Source: Streptomyces cucumeris (GTDB lineage: Bacteria > Actinomycetota > Actinomycetes > Streptomycetales > Streptomycetaceae). From it: a DNA stretch of 64,000 nt. Location: positions 12,849 through 76,848 of the forward strand of contig NZ_JANCLX010000006.1 of the NCBI RefSeq assembly GCF_024295805.1, in the 5' to 3' direction. Position 1 is the first letter of the stretch, and every line of letters starts with the position of its first letter. Both the position numbers and the translations under genes were made by a program. The notes beneath the pieces were generated by a model. That model saw only the letters and a list, made by a program, of their open reading frames with translations, searched no databases and was not told where the DNA came from. Below, one piece after another: positions 1 to 10,539 of the stretch.

Positions 1-85
1 ACAGCCGCAGACACCACCAGGCAACAGCCCGGCAAAGCCGCGCACCCGCATCCGCGCCCGCGGTTCCCCGCCGGGCGCGGACGGC

Positions 86-3000
86 TCAGCCGTCGCCCTC
101 GAGACCGCCCTCGGTCTCCAGGTAGAGCTCGCGCACCCGCTCCAGCACCTCGGGGTCGGGCTCCGCCCACAGGCCGCGGCTCTCGGCCTCCAGCAGCCGC
201 TCGGCCATGCCGTGCAGCGCCCAGGGGTTCGCCTCCTCCAGGAACGCACGGTTCTCCGGGTCGAGCAGATAGCTCTGGGCCAGCTTGTCGTACATCCAGT
301 CGGCGACCACCCCGGTGGTGGCGTCGTAGCCGAAGAGATAGTCCACCGTGGCGGCCAGCTCGAACGCGCCCTTGTAACCGTGGCGGCGCATCGCCTCGAT
401 CCAGCGGGGGTTGACCACCCGGGCGCGGAAGACCCGGGAGGTCTCCTCGTGGAGGGTGCGGGTGCGGACCGTCTCGGGGCGGGTGGAGTCGCCGATGTAC
501 GCGGCGGGCGCGGCGCCCTTGAGCGCGCGCACGGTGGCCACCATGCCGCCGTGGTACTGGAAGTAGTCGTCCGAGTCGGCGATGTCGTGCTCGCGGGTGT
601 CGGTGTTCTTCGCCGCGACCGCGATCCGCCGGTAGGCGCTCTCCATCTCCTCCCGCGCCGGGCGGCCCTCCAGACCGCGTCCGTAGGCGTAGCCGCCCCA
701 GACCGTGTACACCTCGGCGAGGTCGGCGTCGGTGCGCCAGTCACGGCTGTCGATCAGCTGGAGCAGCCCGGCGCCGTAGGTGCCGGGGCGGGAGCCGAAG
801 ATCCGGGTGGTGGCGCGGCGCTCGTCGCCGTGGGCGGCGAGGTCGGCCCGGGTGTGCGCGCGTACGTAGTTGTCCTCGTCGGCCTCGTCGAGGGAGGCGG
901 CCAGCCGTACGGCGTCGTCCAGGAGCCCGACGACATGCGGGAAGGCGTCCCGGAAGAAACCGCTGATGCGCAGGGTGACGTCGATGCGCGGACGGCCGAG
1001 CTGGGCGGGTTCGACCGGCTCCAGCCCGGTCACCCGGCGGGAGGCGTCGTCCCACACCGGGCGGATGCCCAGCAGCGCCAGCGCCTCGGCCACGTCGTCG
1101 CCGGAGGTGCGCATCGCGCTGGTGCCCCACAGCGAGAGACCGACGGAGGTCGGCCACTGGCCGTCGTTGTCGGCGCGGTAGCGCTCCAGGAGCGAGTCGG
1201 CGAGCGCCTGGCCGGTCTCCCAGGCCAGCCGGCTGGGCACGGCCTTGGGGTCGACGGAGTAGAAGTTGCGGCCGGTCGGCAGCACGTTGACCAGACCGCG
1301 CAGCGGGGAGCCGGAGGGGCCCGCCGGGACGAAGCCGCCGCCCAGCGCGTGCACGGCGTGGTCGATCTCGTCGGTGGTGGCGGCCAGGCGCGGCACCACC
1401 TCGCGGGCGGCGAAGTCGAGGATGGCGGTGACCGCGGCGCGCTGCTCGTCGGGCAGGACGAGGACGGCCTTCTCGACCGCGTCGGGGGCCCAGTCCGCGT
1501 CCTCCATCGCCTGGACCAGCGCGCGGGCGCGCTCCTCGGCGTCGTCGGCGCCGGTGCGGGTGGCGGCCGACTCGTCCAGGCCGAGGGCCTCGCGCAGACC
1601 GGGCAGCGCGGTGGTGCCGCCCCAGATCTGGCGGGCGCGCAGGATCGCGAGCACCAGGTTGACGCGCCCGGGGCCGCCGGGGGCGGCACCGAGGACGTGC
1701 AGACCGTCACGGATCTGGGCGTCCTTGACCTCGCACAGCCAGCCGTCGACATGGAGCAGGAAGTCGTCGAAGCCGTCGTCGTCGGGACGGTCTTCGAGTC
1801 CGAGGTCGTGGTCCAGCCTGGCGGCCTGGATCAGGGTCCAGATCTGGGCGCGGATGGCGGGCAGCTTCGCCGGGTCCATCGAGGAGATGGCGGCGTACTC
1901 GTCGAGGAGCTGCTCCAGCCGCGCGATGTCGCCGTAGGAGTCGGCGCGGGCCATCGGGGGCACCAGGTGGTCGATCAGGGTGGCGTGGACGCGGCGCTTG
2001 GCCTGGGTGCCCTCGCCCGGGTCGTTGACCAGGAACGGGTAGATCAGCGGCAGATCGCCGAGCGCGGCGTCGGGGCCGCAGGCGGCGGACAGTCCGGCGT
2101 TCTTGCCGGGCAGCCACTCCAGGTTGCCGTGCTTGCCCAGGTGCACCATGGCGTCGGCACCGAAGCCGCCGTCCGCCTGCGGGGTGGCCATCCAGCGGTA
2201 GGCGGCCAGGTAGTGGTGGGAGGGCGGCAGATCGGGGTCGTGGTAGATGGCGATGGGGTTCTCGCCGAAGCCGCGCGGCGGCTGGATGACCACCAGCAGA
2301 TTGCCGTGGCGCAGTGCGGCCAGGACGATGTCGCCGTCCGGGTTGCGGCTGGTGTCGACGAACATCTCGCCGGGCGGCGGGCCCCAGTGCTCCTCGACCG
2401 CGTCGCGCAACTCCGCGGGCAGGGTGGCGTACCAGCGGCGGTAGTCGGCGGCGGGGACGCGGACCGGGTTGGCAGCGAGCTGCTCCTCGGTGAGCCACTC
2501 CTGGTCGTGGCCGCCGGCGTCGATGAGGGCGCGGATCAGTTCGTCGCCGTCGCCGGAGACCAGGCCCGGAAGGGCGTCCGGCCCGTCCTCGGGGCCGAGG
2601 TCATAGCCTTCGGCCCGCAGGCGGCGCAGCAGGGCGACGGCGCTGGCGGGGGTGTCGAGGCCGACCGCGTTGCCGATGCGGGAGTGCTTGGTCGGGTAGG
2701 CGGAGAGGACCAGCGCCAGCCGCTTGTCGGCCGCGGGTATGTGGCGCAGCCGGGCGTGCCGCACCGCGATCCCGGCGACCCGTGCGGCGCGCTCGGGGTC
2801 GGCGACGTAGACGGGCAGTCCGTCCTCGTCGACCTCCTTGAAGGAGAACGGCACGGTGATGAGGCGGCCGTCGAACTCGGGGACGGCGACCTGGGTCGCG
2901 GCGTCCAGCGGGGAGAGCCCCTCGTCGTTCTCCTCCCAGGCGGTGCGCGAGCCGGTCAGGCACAGCGCCTGGAGCACGGGGACGTCGAGCCGGGCGAGCG

Positions 3001-3709
3001 CGCCCGCGTCCCACGACTCGTCGTCGCCGCCCGCGGAGGCGTCGGCGGGCCGGGTCCCACCGGCGGCGAGCACGGTGGTGACGACCGCGTCGGCCGCACC
3101 GAGGGCCTCGATCAGCTCGGGCTCGGGGGCCCGCAGCGAGGCGACGAACAGCGGGAGCGGACGGCCCCCGGCGTCCTCCACGGCCCGGCACAGGGCCTCG
3201 ACGAAGGCCGTGTTGCCGCTCATGTGGTGGGCGCGGTAGTAGAGCACCGCGATGGTGGGGCCGGTGGTGGTGCGCGCGGTCCGCTCCAGCGGGCCCCAGG
3301 TGGGGGCCGGGGCGGGCGGTTCGAAGCCGTGGCCGGTGAGCAGCACGGTGTCGGAGAGGAAGCGGGCCAGCTGCTCCAGGTTTCCGGGGCCGCCGTGGGC
3401 GAGGTAGGCGTGGGCCTCCGCGGCGATGCCGACCGGGACCGTGGACGCCTCCATGAGCTGGGCGTCCGGGGCCTGTTCACCGGTGAGGACCACGACGGGG
3501 CGATCACCCGCGAGCAGGGTGTCCAGGCCCTCCTGCCAGGCGCGGATCCCGCCGAGCAGCCGTACGACGACGAGGTCGGCGCCCTCGAGCAGGCCGGGCA
3601 GGTCGTCGAGTGCGAGCCGGGCCGGGTTGGCCAGGCGGTACGGCACCGGGCCCGTGGCGGCACGGGCGCTGAGCAGGTCGGTGTCGGACGTCGACAGCAG
3701 CAGGATCAT
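86..3709 (-). CDS. cobN: Cobaltochelatase subunit CobN
   Basis: Large subunit of the aerobic, ATP-dependent cobaltochelatase, which inserts cobalt into hydrogenobyrinic acid a,c-diamide together with CobS and CobT-type AAA partners (not in the window). The 1207-residue product spans the full CobN/BchH family length and has the conserved central region around KHGNLEWLPGK and FLVNDPGEG. The reading frame is open much further upstream, but that part overlaps a cobalamin riboswitch, so the ATG at 3709 (protein starting MILLLSTSDTD) is the sensible start. A GAGGAAGG ribosome site lies upstream of it. It is transcribed away from cobG and is very probably repressed by cobalamin. Confidence 0.95.
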   Translation of the reverse strand: MILLLSTSDTDLLSARAATGPVPYRLANPARLALDDLPGLLEGADLVVVRLLGGIRAWQEGLDTLLAGDRPVVVLTGEQAPDAQLMEASTVPVGIAAEAHAYLAHGGPGNLEQLARFLSDTVLLTGHGFEPPAPAPTWGPLERTARTTTGPTIAVLYYRAHHMSGNTAFVEALCRAVEDAGGRPLPLFVASLRAPEPELIEALGAADAVVTTVLAAGGTRPADASAGGDDESWDAGALARLDVPVLQALCLTGSRTAWEENDEGLSPLDAATQVAVPEFDGRLITVPFSFKEVDEDGLPVYVADPERAARVAGIAVRHARLRHIPAADKRLALVLSAYPTKHSRIGNAVGLDTPASAVALLRRLRAEGYDLGPEDGPDALPGLVSGDGDELIRALIDAGGHDQEWLTEEQLAANPVRVPAADYRRWYATLPAELRDAVEEHWGPPPGEMFVDTSRNPDGDIVLAALRHGNLLVVIQPPRGFGENPIAIYHDPDLPPSHHYLAAYRWMATPQADGGFGADAMVHLGKHGNLEWLPGKNAGLSAACGPDAALGDLPLIYPFLVNDPGEGTQAKRRVHATLIDHLVPPMARADSYGDIARLEQLLDEYAAISSMDPAKLPAIRAQIWTLIQAARLDHDLGLEDRPDDDGFDDFLLHVDGWLCEVKDAQIRDGLHVLGAAPGGPGRVNLVLAILRARQIWGGTTALPGLREALGLDESAATRTGADDAEERARALVQAMEDADWAPDAVEKAVLVLPDEQRAAVTAILDFAAREVVPRLAATTDEIDHAVHALGGGFVPAGPSGSPLRGLVNVLPTGRNFYSVDPKAVPSRLAWETGQALADSLLERYRADNDGQWPTSVGLSLWGTSAMRTSGDDVAEALALLGIRPVWDDASRRVTGLEPVEPAQLGRPRIDVTLRISGFFRDAFPHVVGLLDDAVRLAASLDEADEDNYVRAHTRADLAAHGDERRATTRIFGSRPGTYGAGLLQLIDSRDWRTDADLAEVYTVWGGYAYGRGLEGRPAREEMESAYRRIAVAAKNTDTREHDIADSDDYFQYHGGMVATVRALKGAAPAAYIGDSTRPETVRTRTLHEETSRVFRARVVNPRWIEAMRRHGYKGAFELAATVDYLFGYDATTGVVADWMYDKLAQSYLLDPENRAFLEEANPWALHGMAERLLEAESRGLWAEPDPEVLERVRELYLETEGGLEGDG

Positions 3710-3738
3710 GACTGGGCGCCTTCCTCGGGGTCCGCGCC

Positions 3739-3889
3739 CCGGGCGGGTTGAAGACGGCGGGAGTTCCTGGCTCGCGCGGCTGCTGCCGTGCTCACAGTGG
3801 CGGGACCGCGCCGGAATCTCACCGGCTTCCTCCCCTGACGCCGTCAGTTGCGTCCGGCGGGTCAGGACGACCCGCCGCTCAGCATAGTA
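3739..3889 (-). promoter_or_regulatory. Cobalamin (AdoCbl) riboswitch upstream of cobN
   Basis: On the minus strand the leader contains the B12-box core: GGAAGCCGGTGAGATTCCGG, then GCGGTCCCGCCACTGTGA, then a CAGGAACTCCCGCC segment. This is the classic order of conserved blocks of the cobalamin riboswitch. A short GGGG/CCCC hairpin directly precedes the GAGGAAGG ribosome site of cobN, so translational sequestration is the likely output. A TTACTATG sequence just upstream of the aptamer could be the -10 element. Boundaries are approximate. Confidence 0.93.
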
Positions 3890-3937
3890 AGCGTTGCTGA
3901 CCTGCCACGGGACGGTGAGGGCCGGGCGATCGTCGGT

Positions 3938-5398
3938 ATGCTCGCCGCCATGCCCCTCCCCCCGACAACCGTCCCACCTGGGGATCAAACGCCCGCCACC
4001 GGTGTCCGGGCCCGCTCCGCCACGGACCGGACGGTCTCCGCGGACCGTGGCGGGCGTGATGACGCATGCCCCGGCGCACTGCGGCTCCACCCGGCGCACG
4101 ACGGCGCACTGGCCCGTGTACGGCTACCCGGCGGCCTGTTGACGGGGCGTCAGGCACGGACGCTGGCGGCGGTGGCGGAGGAGCTGGGCGACGGCCGGCT
4201 CGACCTCACCTCCCGGGGAAACGTCCAGCTACGGGGGCTTGCCGAGGGGTGCGGGGCACCCCTGGCGGAGCGGTTGCGGTCGGCCGGGCTGCTGCCGTCG
4301 GACGCGCACGACCGGGTGCGCAACATCGTGGCGTCACCGCTGAGCGGCCTGGACGGCGCCGGGCACACCGACACCTCCGTGTGGGCACGGGAGTTGGACA
4401 CGCTCCTGTGCACGGCGGGGTCCGGCGAGTTGAGGGCTTTGTCGGGGTTGTCGGGCCGGTTCCTGTTCGCGCTGGACGACGGACGGGGCGATGTCGCCGC
4501 CCTGGGCGCCGATGTGACATTGATCGCAACGCCGGGCGGCGGGGCCCTCCTGAGCGTGGGTGCCGCCGGATCCGGGGGGCTGCGCATCGCGGCGGAGGAC
4601 GCCCCGCGGGCCGCCGCGCTGGCGGCCGTGGAATTCCTGACGAGAGCGGAGGAAAGCGGCATCCGGGCCTGGCGGGTGCGGGAGCTACCCGCGCAACACG
4701 CCGTGACGGCCGCGGGGTTGGCGGCGCGACTCGCCGGGGCGGGTATCGGCCAGGAACCGGACACCGGCACCGGCGGTGCCGGAGCCGGACGGGACACGGC
4801 GCCCGGCCCGCGGACGGAACCCCGTCTCCCCTCCCCCGGTCCGGTGCCCGGCCCGCACGGCCGCCACGCGGTGTCCGCGGCCGTACCGCTCGGCCGGATG
4901 ACCGCCGCCCAGTGGCGGCTGCTCGCCGCGCTCGCCTCCCGGGACGGGGCCGATGAACTGCGTGTGACACCCTGGCGCGGCGTGGTGCTCCCCGGGTTCA
5001 CCCCGGAGGCCGCCCGCTCCGCGGCGGACGAACTGGCCGGAGCCGGGCTGGTGACCGATCCCGGCTCACCGTGGCTCGGGATCGGTGCCTGCACCGGGCT
5101 GCCCGGCTGTGCGAAATCGCTGGCCGATGTGCGCGCCGACGCCGGGCGGACGGCGGCGCGGACCACCGCGAGCGACGAACGGCGTACCGTGCCGCTGCCG
5201 GTGTACTTCTCCGGCTGTGAGCGGCGCTGCGGTCACCCCGGCGGCCGCTGGGTGGACGCGCTGGCGACCGGCGCGGGCTACCGGATCACCGTACGGGGCA
5301 CCTCCGGGACGTCCGGGACCCCTGGTGACCCGGACGGCACGGACGTGACAGCAGAGCAGGTGGCCGACGCCGTGGCGGCGGCCCGCGGAACGAGATGA
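3938..5398 (+). CDS. cobG: Precorrin-3B synthase CobG
   Basis: Oxygen-dependent monooxygenase that converts precorrin-3A to precorrin-3B in the aerobic corrin pathway. It belongs to the sulfite/nitrite reductase family. The conserved siroheme/4Fe-4S ligand pattern is present near the C-terminus as CTGLPGC followed by CERRC. An N-terminal ferredoxin-like half is recognisable ([12 protein letters not shown]). Start chosen at ATG 3938; ATG 3950 is an alternative and neither has a strong ribosome site. It diverges from cobN over a short region holding the cobN riboswitch and overlaps cobH by the ATGA motif, so the + strand genes form an operon. Confidence 0.9.
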   Translation: MLAAMPLPPTTVPPGDQTPATGVRARSATDRTVSADRGGRDDACPGALRLHPAHDGALARVRLPGGLLTGRQARTLAAVAEELGDGRLDLTSRGNVQLRGLAEGCGAPLAERLRSAGLLPSDAHDRVRNIVASPLSGLDGAGHTDTSVWARELDTLLCTAGSGELRALSGLSGRFLFALDDGRGDVAALGADVTLIATPGGGALLSVGAAGSGGLRIAAEDAPRAAALAAVEFLTRAEESGIRAWRVRELPAQHAVTAAGLAARLAGAGIGQEPDTGTGGAGAGRDTAPGPRTEPRLPSPGPVPGPHGRHAVSAAVPLGRMTAAQWRLLAALASRDGADELRVTPWRGVVLPGFTPEAARSAADELAGAGLVTDPGSPWLGIGACTGLPGCAKSLADVRADAGRTAARTTASDERRTVPLPVYFSGCERRCGHPGGRWVDALATGAGYRITVRGTSGTSGTPGDPDGTDVTAEQVADAVAAARGTR

Positions 5399-6036
5399 TC
5401 GAGGGCACAGTGTTCGACTACGAGAAGGACGGGGCGGCCATCTACCGCGCGTCCTTTGCCACCATCCGCGCCGAGGCGGATCTCGGCGGGCTCCCCGCCG
5501 ATGTGAGCCAGGTCGCGGTGCGGATGATCCACGCCTGCGGCATGGTCGACCTGGTCCAGGACCTCGGGTACTCGCCCGAGGTGGTCTCCCGCGCCCGTGC
5601 CGCGCTGCGCTCCGGCGCGCCCATCCTGTGCGACGCACAGATGGTCGCCAGCGGTGTCACCCGCAAGCGACTGCCCGCCGACAACGACGTGGTGTGCACC
5701 CTGTCCGATCCCGGGGTGCCGGAGCTGGCCCGCCGGATGGGCACCACGCGCAGCGCCGCCGCGCTGGAGCTGTGGCGGGACCGGCTGGAGGGTGCGGTGG
5801 TGGCCGTCGGCAATGCCCCCACCGCGCTCTTCCGGCTGCTGGAGATGATCGAGGAGGGCGCGCCGCGCCCGGCCGCCGTCATCGGTGTGCCGGTCGGCTT
5901 CATCGGCGCGGCCGAGTCCAAGGAGGCGCTGGCCGGACATCCGGCGGCGCTTGACCATCTGGTGGTGCGCGGCCGACGCGGTGGCAGCGCCATGGCCGCG
6001 GCCGCGGTCAACGCGATAGCGAGCGAGGCAGAGTGA
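5395..6036 (+). CDS. cobH: Precorrin-8X methylmutase CobH
   Basis: Moves the methyl group from C11 to C12 of precorrin-8X to form hydrogenobyrinate. The 213-residue length and the motif [11 protein letters not shown], containing the conserved catalytic histidine, match the CobH/CbiC family. The downstream stretch [15 protein letters not shown] is also diagnostic. The start overlaps the cobG stop (ATGA) and the stop overlaps the cobIJ start, indicating translational coupling in a cobG-cobH-cobIJ operon. Confidence 0.96.
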   Translation: MIEGTVFDYEKDGAAIYRASFATIRAEADLGGLPADVSQVAVRMIHACGMVDLVQDLGYSPEVVSRARAALRSGAPILCDAQMVASGVTRKRLPADNDVVCTLSDPGVPELARRMGTTRSAAALELWRDRLEGAVVAVGNAPTALFRLLEMIEEGAPRPAAVIGVPVGFIGAAESKEALAGHPAALDHLVVRGRRGGSAMAAAAVNAIASEAE

Positions 6037-7601
6037 GCGAGCAGCAGCAGGGCCGGCTCTACGGTGTGGGGCTCGGCCCCGGCGACCCGTCCCTGATGAC
6101 GGTGCGGGCCGTGGAGGTCATCGCCGAGGCCGATGTCATCGCCTACCACAGCGCACGGCACGGCCGGAGCATCGCGCGTTCCATCGCCGAGCGGTATCTG
6201 CGGCCCGACCACATCGAGGAGCGGCTGGTCTACCCGGTCACCACGGAGACCACCGACCACCCCGGTGGCTATCGCGGCGCGATGGAGGAGTTCTACGCCG
6301 AGGCATCGGCGCGGCTCGCGGCCCATCTGGACGCCGGGCGCACGGTCGCGGTGCTCGCCGAGGGCGATCCGCTCTTCTACGGCTCCTATATGCATATGCA
6401 CAAGCGGCTGGCCGACCGCTACCCCACCGAGGTGATCCCCGGGGTCACCTCGGTGAGCGCGGCGGCCGCGCGGCTCGGCACCCCGCTGGTCGAGGGTGAG
6501 GAGGTGCTGACGGTCCTTCCCGGCACCCTGCCCGAGGAGGAGTTGACGGCACGGCTGGCCTCGGCGGACGCCGCGGCCGTGATGAAGCTCGGCCGCACCT
6601 TCCCGACCGTGCGCAGGGCCCTGGAACGCTCGGGACGGCTGGCGGACGCGCGGTACGTCGAGCGCGCCACGATGGGCGCGGAGCGCACCGCGCCGCTGGC
6701 CGAGGTGGATCCCGGGACGGTGCCCTACTTCTCGGTGGCGGTGCTGCCGAGCCGGGTCGGCGCGGTCACCACGGCGGGCGCGGCGGACCCGGTGGCCAGG
6801 GACGAGAGCACGGACGGGACGGCCGGGGCGGACATCCCGGAGGCGGCGGGACCGGGTGAGGTCGTGGTCATCGGCCTCGGCCCGGCCGGTCCGCTGTGGC
6901 TCACCCCCGAGGCGCGCGGTGAACTGGCCGCCGCGGAGGAACTGGTGGGCTACACCACCTATCTGGACCGGGTGCCGGTCCGGCCGGGCCAGCGGCGGCA
7001 CGCCTCCGACAACAAGGTGGAGGCCGAGCGCGCCGAGTTCGCCCTGGAGCTGGCCCGGCGCGGGCGGCGGGTCGCCGTGGTGTCCTCGGGCGACCCCGGG
7101 GTGTTCGCCATGGCCACCGCCGTCCTGGAGGCGGCGTCCGAGGACCCCTACCGCGAGGTGCCGGTACGGGTGCTGCCCGGGATGACGGCCGCCCATGCGG
7201 CCGCCGCCCGCGCGGGCGCCCCGCTGGGCCACGACTACGCGGTGGTCTCGCTGTCCGACCGGCTCAAGCCGTGGGAGGTCATCGCCGAGCGGCTGCGCGC
7301 CGCGGCCGCGGCCGACCTGGTGCTCGCCCTGTACAACCCCGGTTCGCGCAGCCGGGTGTGGCAGGTCGGCAAGGCACGGGAACTGCTCCTGGAGCACCGT
7401 GCGCCCGACACACCGGTGGTACTGGGCCGGGACGTGGGCGGCCCCGAGGAGCGGGTCCGCGTCGTGCGGCTGGCCGATCTGGACCCGGCCCAGGTGGATA
7501 TGCGCACCATCCTGCTGATCGGCTCGTCCCAGACCCGTACGGTGCGCCGCGGCGACGGCACCGAGATCGTCTGGACCCCGCGGCGCTACCCGGAGGACTG
7601 A
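6033..7601 (+). CDS. cobIJ: Fused precorrin-2 C20- and precorrin-3B C17-methyltransferase CobIJ
   Basis: Two tetrapyrrole-methylase domains in one 522-residue chain. Residues about 1-245 are CobI-like ([20 protein letters not shown] at the start) and about 270-520 are CobJ-like ([18 protein letters not shown]). They are joined by an Ala/Gly-rich linker. The enzyme methylates precorrin-2 at C20 and, after CobG acts, precorrin-3B at C17 with ring contraction. The fusion is common in actinobacteria. Its 4-base overlap with cobH supports co-translation; its 3' end overlaps the convergent cobK by 16 bases. Confidence 0.95.
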   Translation: MSEQQQGRLYGVGLGPGDPSLMTVRAVEVIAEADVIAYHSARHGRSIARSIAERYLRPDHIEERLVYPVTTETTDHPGGYRGAMEEFYAEASARLAAHLDAGRTVAVLAEGDPLFYGSYMHMHKRLADRYPTEVIPGVTSVSAAAARLGTPLVEGEEVLTVLPGTLPEEELTARLASADAAAVMKLGRTFPTVRRALERSGRLADARYVERATMGAERTAPLAEVDPGTVPYFSVAVLPSRVGAVTTAGAADPVARDESTDGTAGADIPEAAGPGEVVVIGLGPAGPLWLTPEARGELAAAEELVGYTTYLDRVPVRPGQRRHASDNKVEAERAEFALELARRGRRVAVVSSGDPGVFAMATAVLEAASEDPYREVPVRVLPGMTAAHAAAARAGAPLGHDYAVVSLSDRLKPWEVIAERLRAAAAADLVLALYNPGSRSRVWQVGKARELLLEHRAPDTPVVLGRDVGGPEERVRVVRLADLDPAQVDMRTILLIGSSQTRTVRRGDGTEIVWTPRRYPED

Positions 7602-8392
7602 CCGGTGACGGGCCGGGGCCGCGCCCCGGCCCACCCCGCCAGGGTCGTGCGCAGCCAGCCGACGGCCTCGTCCGGGGTCCCGGCCACGGTGATCCCCTCC
7701 GGGGCGGGCGGGCGGCGGACCACGACCACCGGAAGTCCGGCCTCGCGCGCCGCCGTGAGCTTGGCGGCGGTGGCCCGGCCCCCGCTGTCCTTGGTCACCA
7801 CGACGTCGATACGGTGGCGGCGCAGCAGTTCCGCCTCGCCCTCGAGGGTGAACGGCCCCCGGTCGAGGATCACCTCCGCGCGCGGCGGGACCGGCGCCTG
7901 TGGTGCGTCGACCGAGCGGATCAGGAACCACTGCCGGGACAGCTGGGCGAAGGCGGCGAGCCCCATCCTCCCGGTGGTGAGGAAGATCCGCTCCCCCAGT
8001 GCCGGCAGCAGCTCCGCGGCCTCGGTCAGGGACGCGGCCGGGTGCCAGCGGTCCCCGGGGCCCGCGACCCAGCCGGGACGGCGCAGCGCGAGCAGGGGAA
8101 CATGGACGGACGCGGCGGCCCGGGCCGCGTGGAGACTGATGGTGTCGGCGAAAGGATGGGTGGCGTCGATGAGCGCGTCCACCTGGTGTTCACGGAGCCA
8201 GCGGGCCATGCCCTCGGCGCCCCCGAACCCGCCGATCCGCACCCGGCCTTCGGGCAGCCGCGGCTCGGCGACCCGTCCCGCCAGCGAACTGGTGACGCGC
8301 AGCGCGGGGTCGCCGTCGAGGACGGCGGCGAGGTGGCGGGCCTCGGTGGTGCCGCCGAGGATGAGTACGTGGCGCGCCGGAGCGCTGGTCAT
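7586..8392 (-). CDS. cobK: Precorrin-6A reductase CobK
   Basis: NADPH-dependent reductase acting on precorrin-6A to give precorrin-6B. The 268-residue protein opens with a Rossmann-like segment, HVLILGGTTEARHLA, as in CobK/CbiJ. It also has the family motifs DATHPFAD and TTGRMGL, and VVTKDSGG towards the C-terminus. It is encoded on the opposite strand to cobIJ (convergent, overlapping ends) and diverges from cbiD across a short shared promoter region. Confidence 0.95.
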   Translation of the reverse strand: MTSAPARHVLILGGTTEARHLAAVLDGDPALRVTSSLAGRVAEPRLPEGRVRIGGFGGAEGMARWLREHQVDALIDATHPFADTISLHAARAAASVHVPLLALRRPGWVAGPGDRWHPAASLTEAAELLPALGERIFLTTGRMGLAAFAQLSRQWFLIRSVDAPQAPVPPRAEVILDRGPFTLEGEAELLRRHRIDVVVTKDSGGRATAAKLTAAREAGLPVVVVRRPPAPEGITVAGTPDEAVGWLRTTLAGWAGARPRPVTGQSSG

Positions 8393-8469
8393 CGGATGCC
8401 TTCCGTCCTGTGCGGGGTCGTGCGCGGGGCCGTGCGGATACGTCCCCTCGTCGGTGCGCCCGTCATCGT

Positions 8470-9624
8470 ATGCGCGGCGGGTGCGGCGTGGCTGAGACCC
8501 GGCAGGCCAGTGGACGCGGCGCCCAGCTGGAGCGGACCGGACTCCGCCACGGCTGGACCACCGGCGCGTGTGCCACCGCGGCCACCACGGCCGCGTACAC
8601 CGCCCTGCTCACCGGCGACTTCCCGGACCCGGTGACGATCGAGCTGCCGAAGGGGCAGTGCCCCGCGTTCGCGCTGGCGGCCGAGGATCTCACCGGGGGC
8701 CGGGCGATGGCCGCGGTGGTCAAGGACGCCGGGGACGATCCCGATGTGACTCACGGCGCGCTGGTCCGGGCCACGGTGCGGGTGCTGCCGGCGGGCACCG
8801 GGGTGGCCTTCCGGGCCGGTCCGGGAGTGGGCACCGTCACCCGCCCCGGACTGCCGCTCGAGGTCGGCGAACCGGCCATCAACCCGGTGCCGCGCCAGAT
8901 GATGCGGGACCATGTCGCGGCGGTGGCGGCCCGGTGCGGCGGGACCGGTGACGTCGAGGTGGAGATCTCGGTGGACCACGGCGAGGAGATAGCACGCAGT
9001 ACGTGGAATCCGCGGCTGGGCATCCTCGGCGGGCTGTCGGTCCTCGGCACGACGGGCATCGTGGTGCCGTACTCCTGCTCGGCGTGGATCGACAGCATCC
9101 GACGCGGGGTGGATGTGGCACGGGCCGCCGGGCGCCGCCATGTGGCCGGGTGCACCGGATCGACGTCGGAGAAGGTGGCGGTGGCCGTGCACGGGCTGTC
9201 GGAGGACGCGCTGCTGGACATGGGCGACTTCGCCGGGGCGGTGCTGAAGTACCTGCGCCGCCACCCGGTGGACCGGCTGACGGTCGCGGGTGGTTTCGCC
9301 AAGCTCTCCAAACTGGCGGCCGGCCACCTGGATCTGCACTCCTCGCGCTCCCAGGTGGACAAGGACTTCCTGGCGCGGCTGGCCCGGCAGGGCGGCGCGG
9401 ACGAGGAGCTGACGGCGGCCGTGGCCACCGCCAACACCGGCCTGGAGGCGCTCCAGTTGTGTGCCGCGCGCGGTGTGCCACTCGGCGATCTGGTGGCCGC
9501 GGCGGCCCGTGGGACCGCGCTCGGTGTGCTGCGCGGTGCGCCGGTCGCCGTGGACGTCATCTGCGTCGACCGCGCGGGCACCGTCGTGGGCCGCGCCGCC
9601 GAACGCGGCCCGCGTGACGGCTGA
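8470..9624 (+). CDS. cbiD: Cobalt-precorrin-5B C1-methyltransferase CbiD
   Basis: Methylates C1 of the corrin macrocycle with loss of the C20-derived fragment. The family signature HGWTTGACATAA lies near the N-terminus, followed by the conserved PKGQCPAF and TVTRPGL segments; the 384-residue length is typical. CbiD is usually classed as the anaerobic-route enzyme, yet it sits here among aerobic-route genes with no CobF in view. Start uncertain: ATG 8470 is used, and GTG 8488 is an in-frame alternative preceded by a weak GGCGGG. Confidence 0.93.
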   Translation: MRGGCGVAETRQASGRGAQLERTGLRHGWTTGACATAATTAAYTALLTGDFPDPVTIELPKGQCPAFALAAEDLTGGRAMAAVVKDAGDDPDVTHGALVRATVRVLPAGTGVAFRAGPGVGTVTRPGLPLEVGEPAINPVPRQMMRDHVAAVAARCGGTGDVEVEISVDHGEEIARSTWNPRLGILGGLSVLGTTGIVVPYSCSAWIDSIRRGVDVARAAGRRHVAGCTGSTSEKVAVAVHGLSEDALLDMGDFAGAVLKYLRRHPVDRLTVAGGFAKLSKLAAGHLDLHSSRSQVDKDFLARLARQGGADEELTAAVATANTGLEALQLCAARGVPLGDLVAAAARGTALGVLRGAPVAVDVICVDRAGTVVGRAAERGPRDG

Positions 9625-9631
9625 GCCGAGG

Positions 9632-10423
9632 TCAGTCCACCGAACTGGGCAGGTGCACCGCCAGCTTGAGGGTGTTCTGGTCGGTCATGTCCGCGTCGAT
9701 GGCCTGCTGCCCCTTGGTGAAGCGGGTGCCGCCGTCGGTGGGCACCTTCCAGCCGTCGTTCTGGAGCTTGGGGATGAAGGTCTTCAGGGTGGACAGGGAG
9801 CTGTTCTCGTCCCCGGCACGGCGGTAGGAGAACACCAGCGTGTCATCGGCGCGGCTCCGCAGGGAGGTGAGCTGTGCCTGCGGCGGCAGCGGGAGATACC
9901 CCTCGGCCTTGGGCAGGTCGATCATCAGGTTGAGGGTGCCGCCTTCGGTGTCCAGGAACAGCCGCTGGTGGCCCCGGGTGAGCGCGCCGTCGTTCTCCTC
10001 ATAGCCGTTCTTCATGAAGCGTTCGGCGAGCGCGCTCTCCGCGCTCGCGGCCGGTCCGTTCACCCCGTACTGGAGCAGCAGGGTGCTGTCGTCCTGGCCC
10101 GACGCCGTCTTCGGGCGTGCGGCGTCGGGCAGCGGGAGGGCCACGTGCCGGGTGTTGTCGGCGGTTGCGCCCGAGCCGTCCGACGCGTCGCCACCGGCAC
10201 CGGCGTTGGTGTTGCTGCCGCCCGTGGTGCCACTGGACGAACCGGAGGAGTCCGCGGCTTCCTCCGACCGTTCGCGGTCGCTGGGCGCGTGCGTGTCCGC
10301 GGAGGTGGTGGCCTTCGACGACCCGGACTCATCCGAGTCCGGACCACAGGCCGTCAGGCAGAGGGCGAGCGTCGCGGAGGTCAGCAGGGCTGCGGAGACG
10401 GTGGCCAGGGGCCGGGAGCGCAT
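9632..10423 (-). CDS. Putative secreted lipoprotein
   Basis: Hypothetical lipoprotein of 263 residues. The N-terminus has a basic residue pair, a hydrophobic stretch and a lipobox ending LTAC (lipidated Cys about residue 25), followed by a long Ser/Thr/Gly/Asp-rich low-complexity spacer typical of a cell-surface linker. The C-terminal 150 residues form a compact, mostly hydrophilic domain with no family I recognise. ATG 10423 is preferred over the upstream GTG at 10432 because GAAAGTGA is better placed for it. It lies convergent to cbiD with 7 bases between. No link to B12 metabolism is evident beyond position. Confidence 0.7.
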   Translation of the reverse strand: MRSRPLATVSAALLTSATLALCLTACGPDSDESGSSKATTSADTHAPSDRERSEEAADSSGSSSGTTGGSNTNAGAGGDASDGSGATADNTRHVALPLPDAARPKTASGQDDSTLLLQYGVNGPAASAESALAERFMKNGYEENDGALTRGHQRLFLDTEGGTLNLMIDLPKAEGYLPLPPQAQLTSLRSRADDTLVFSYRRAGDENSSLSTLKTFIPKLQNDGWKVPTDGGTRFTKGQQAIDADMTDQNTLKLAVHLPSSVD

Positions 10424-10539
10424 GGCGATCACTTTCGGGTTGACGCATGGGGGGGTGGGTGAAGGCGCGCCGCGTCTGCAGGAGACGCGACGGCGATCAC
10501 CGGTCCGCCACGTTAACCACCCATGTACCGGCGAATCCC

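Noticed and set aside
212..3751. 1179-residue open frame on the plus strand
   Set aside because: It is exactly antisense to cobN; long antisense frames are normal at this GC content, and its Gly/Val/Arg-rich translation matches no family.
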